A stretch of DNA of 8,209 nucleotides from an uncultured Verrucomicrobia subdivision 3 bacterium (lineage in GTDB: Bacteria; Verrucomicrobiota; Verrucomicrobiia; Limisphaerales; UBA11358): positions 1 to 8,209 of the forward strand of contig CAIOUK010000201.1 in assembly GCA_903861445.1 (NCBI GenBank), given 5' to 3'. Below are positions 6,623-8,209 of this stretch, in pieces; position 1 is the first letter of the stretch, and every line of letters starts with the position of its first letter. Position numbers and translations under genes: made by a program. The notes beneath the pieces are model-generated. The model saw nothing but the letters and a program-made list of their open reading frames with translations. It did not search any database and had not been told where the DNA came from.

Positions 6623-8209
6623 ATGAGCCAAAAAAAATCCCAAGTAGTGCTGCTGGGCACGGACGCCAAGTTGGCGGAAGTCATTTCCCTGCCGGTGCGG
6701 CTGGACGGCGGCATTGTCAGTTGCACGGGTAACTACGCGGATACCTTGCGCGCTTTGCAGGGCGGCACGACGGATTTGGTTTTGCTTGATTTGAAATCCG
6801 CCGAAGCGGACTGCCTGAACCTGCTGCGCCAGCTCAAGCATCATCCGTTGTCCAAGCCGGTCTTCACCATCGGGCTGGGCACCGGCACGGAAACCACCGC
6901 GTTGCTGCGCGCGTTTGACCTTGGCCTGAATGCGAACCTCCAATTGCCGCTGGAAAACAGCCTGTTCCGCGCGCAACTGCACAGCGCACTGCAACTGCGC
7001 GACCGGCTGGAGGAACTCACGCGCCGCCAGCAGGAACTCACCGAGGCCTGTCGCACGGCAGAATTAAATTCGCGCACCAAGTCGGAATTTCTCGCGACGA
7101 TGAGCCACGAAATCCGCACGCCCATGAACGGCGTGATCGCGATGGCCGGCCTGATGATGGAAACCCCACTCACCCCGGATCAACGCAGTTACCTCGATAC
7201 GATTCACAACAGCAGCGAATCGCTGCTGGGCATCATCAACGACATTCTCGACTTTTCCAAAATCGAAGCCGGCAAAATGGAGCTGGAACGGCGGCCGTTC
7301 GACGTGCGCGGCTGCATCGAAGAATCGCTCGACCTGCTCTCGGCGCGGGCGTTTGAAAAACAGCTCGACCTCGGTTACGAGGCGGATCCGGCCATTCCCG
7401 AATTGATTGAGGGCGACGCGCAGCGTTTCCGGCAAGTGCTGGTGAACCTGTTGAGCAACGCGCTGAAATTTACCGAGCGCGGCGATGTTTTTGTCAAAAT
7501 CCAGAAGGTTGCGGCACCGGCGGACGAGCCGGAAGAAATTACCGGCATCCACCTGCACGTTTCCGTGCGCGACACGGGCATCGGCATTCAAGCCGACCGG
7601 CTGGCGCGGCTGTTCCGCGCCTTCTCGCAGGCTGATGTTTCCACCGCCCGCAAATACGGCGGCACCGGCCTCGGCCTCGCCATCAGCCGGCGCTTGGTCG
7701 AACTGATGGGCGGACGGATGTGGGCGGAAAGCATTTCGGGCGAAGGTTCGACGTTCCATTTCACGCTGGCCGCCCAGGTGGCACCGGATTCCCAACCGCC
7801 GGCACACAGCGGGCGCCTGCCGCGCCTGACCGGCTTGAAAATTTTGATTCTCGACGACAACGCCTCCAGCCGGAATGCGCTGTTTGAATTGTGCCGCAGC
7901 TGGGGTATGCAACCCAAGGCGGTCGAAGCCGCGCCGCAGGCGATGGAACTGCTGCGCACCGGAAATAATTTCGACATCGCGCTGGTGGATTTGCATTTGC
8001 CCGGTCTGGACGGCCTCGCGGTCGCGGCGGAAATGCAAAAATTTCCAAATGCCTCCATGCTGCCGATTGTGCTGCTGATGCCGCTCGGCAAAAATGATTC
8101 GGCCGATGGTGCACGCGTGATGTTTGCGCACACCTGTCCGAAGCCGGTGAAGCCCGCGCAGTTAAGCGCCGCGCTGGAACGCGCGCTGTTGAGTCCGCGC
8201 ATTCCCACC
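6623..8209 (+). CDS. Hybrid sensor histidine kinase (C-terminus cut by window)
   Basis: Two-component phosphorelay kinase; 529 residues are visible and the frame is open at the right edge. Domain order: an N-terminal receiver-like fold (about 7-125), a short coiled-coil linker (about 126-150, RDRLEELTRRQQELTEA), HisKA (about 152-218) with phospho-acceptor His162 in FLATMSHEIRTP, HATPase_c (about 264-385) with N box VNLLSNALKFT, G1 DTGIGI, F box LFRAFSQAD and G2 GGTGLGLAIS, then a receiver domain (about 404-525) with acidic pair Asp411-Asp412, phospho-acceptor Asp456 in LVDLHLPGLDG and Lys507-Pro508. The first receiver keeps Asp56 (LLDLK) but has Leu108 for the conserved Lys and only a single Asp near its start, so it is probably a pseudo-receiver. 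No transmembrane or signal segment is visible, so it should be cytoplasmic. Further receiver or Hpt domains may lie beyond the edge. The ATG at 6623 lacks a ribosome binding site; the input signal is unknown. Confidence 0.93.
   Translation, partial: MSQKKSQVVLLGTDAKLAEVISLPVRLDGGIVSCTGNYADTLRALQGGTTDLVLLDLKSAEADCLNLLRQLKHHPLSKPVFTIGLGTGTETTALLRAFDLGLNANLQLPLENSLFRAQLHSALQLRDRLEELTRRQQELTEACRTAELNSRTKSEFLATMSHEIRTPMNGVIAMAGLMMETPLTPDQRSYLDTIHNSSESLLGIINDILDFSKIEAGKMELERRPFDVRGCIEESLDLLSARAFEKQLDLGYEADPAIPELIEGDAQRFRQVLVNLLSNALKFTERGDVFVKIQKVAAPADEPEEITGIHLHVSVRDTGIGIQADRLARLFRAFSQADVSTARKYGGTGLGLAISRRLVELMGGRMWAESISGEGSTFHFTLAAQVAPDSQPPAHSGRLPRLTGLKILILDDNASSRNALFELCRSWGMQPKAVEAAPQAMELLRTGNNFDIALVDLHLPGLDGLAVAAEMQKFPNASMLPIVLLMPLGKNDSADGARVMFAHTCPKPVKPAQLSAALERALLSPRIPT

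Noticed and set aside
7064..8131. 355-codon open frame on the - strand
   Set aside because: Antisense to the histidine kinase, which has all its HisKA, HATPase and receiver motifs; the antisense product is compositionally biased (Arg/Ala/Gln/His-rich).

Overview
The window is a compact bacterial chromosomal segment with seven protein-coding genes. No RNA gene, insertion sequence, CRISPR array or prophage was seen, and no gap between genes exceeds about 110 bases. Most genes are moderately GC-rich. None of the six starts that can be judged has a clear purine-rich Shine-Dalgarno sequence. Gene content, weak Shine-Dalgarno use and a CAACTCT-type heptamer repeat inside a gene fit a soil or freshwater Verrucomicrobiota (Limisphaerales/Pedosphaera-like), but this placement is a low-confidence inference with no marker gene to prove it.

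Left part, + strand: a membrane-anchored NlpC/P60-type cysteine peptidase (about 30-740; its start may lie outside the window) is followed 49 bases later by metG, a short methionyl-tRNA synthetase lacking the usual zinc-knuckle cysteines (790-2334). A small hairpin sits just before the metG ATG. An in-frame heptanucleotide tandem repeat lies inside metG.

Middle part, - strand, read right to left: E1 alpha (6514-5504), E1 beta (5494-4529) and E2 (4524-3331) of a 2-oxoacid dehydrogenase complex are separated by only 9 and 4 bases and clearly form one operon. Sequence signatures lean towards the branched-chain 2-oxoacid type rather than pyruvate dehydrogenase. No E3 (lipoamide dehydrogenase) gene is present here, so E3 must be encoded elsewhere. 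A visibly AT-richer gene for a membrane protein with Sel1-like repeats (3299-2376) follows E2 after 31 bases and converges on metG.

Right part, + strand: a hybrid sensor histidine kinase (6623 to the window edge, C-terminus missing) diverges from E1 alpha across a 108-base intergenic region that should hold promoters for both. It has a degenerate N-terminal receiver-like domain, HisKA, HATPase_c and a receiver domain with all key residues.

Functionally this is mostly housekeeping and central metabolism next to one signalling gene. I do not see a novel multi-gene system. The points most worth a second look are the repeat inside metG, the AT-rich Sel1 protein behind the E2 gene, the pseudo-receiver kinase and the peptidase with Glu at its third catalytic position.
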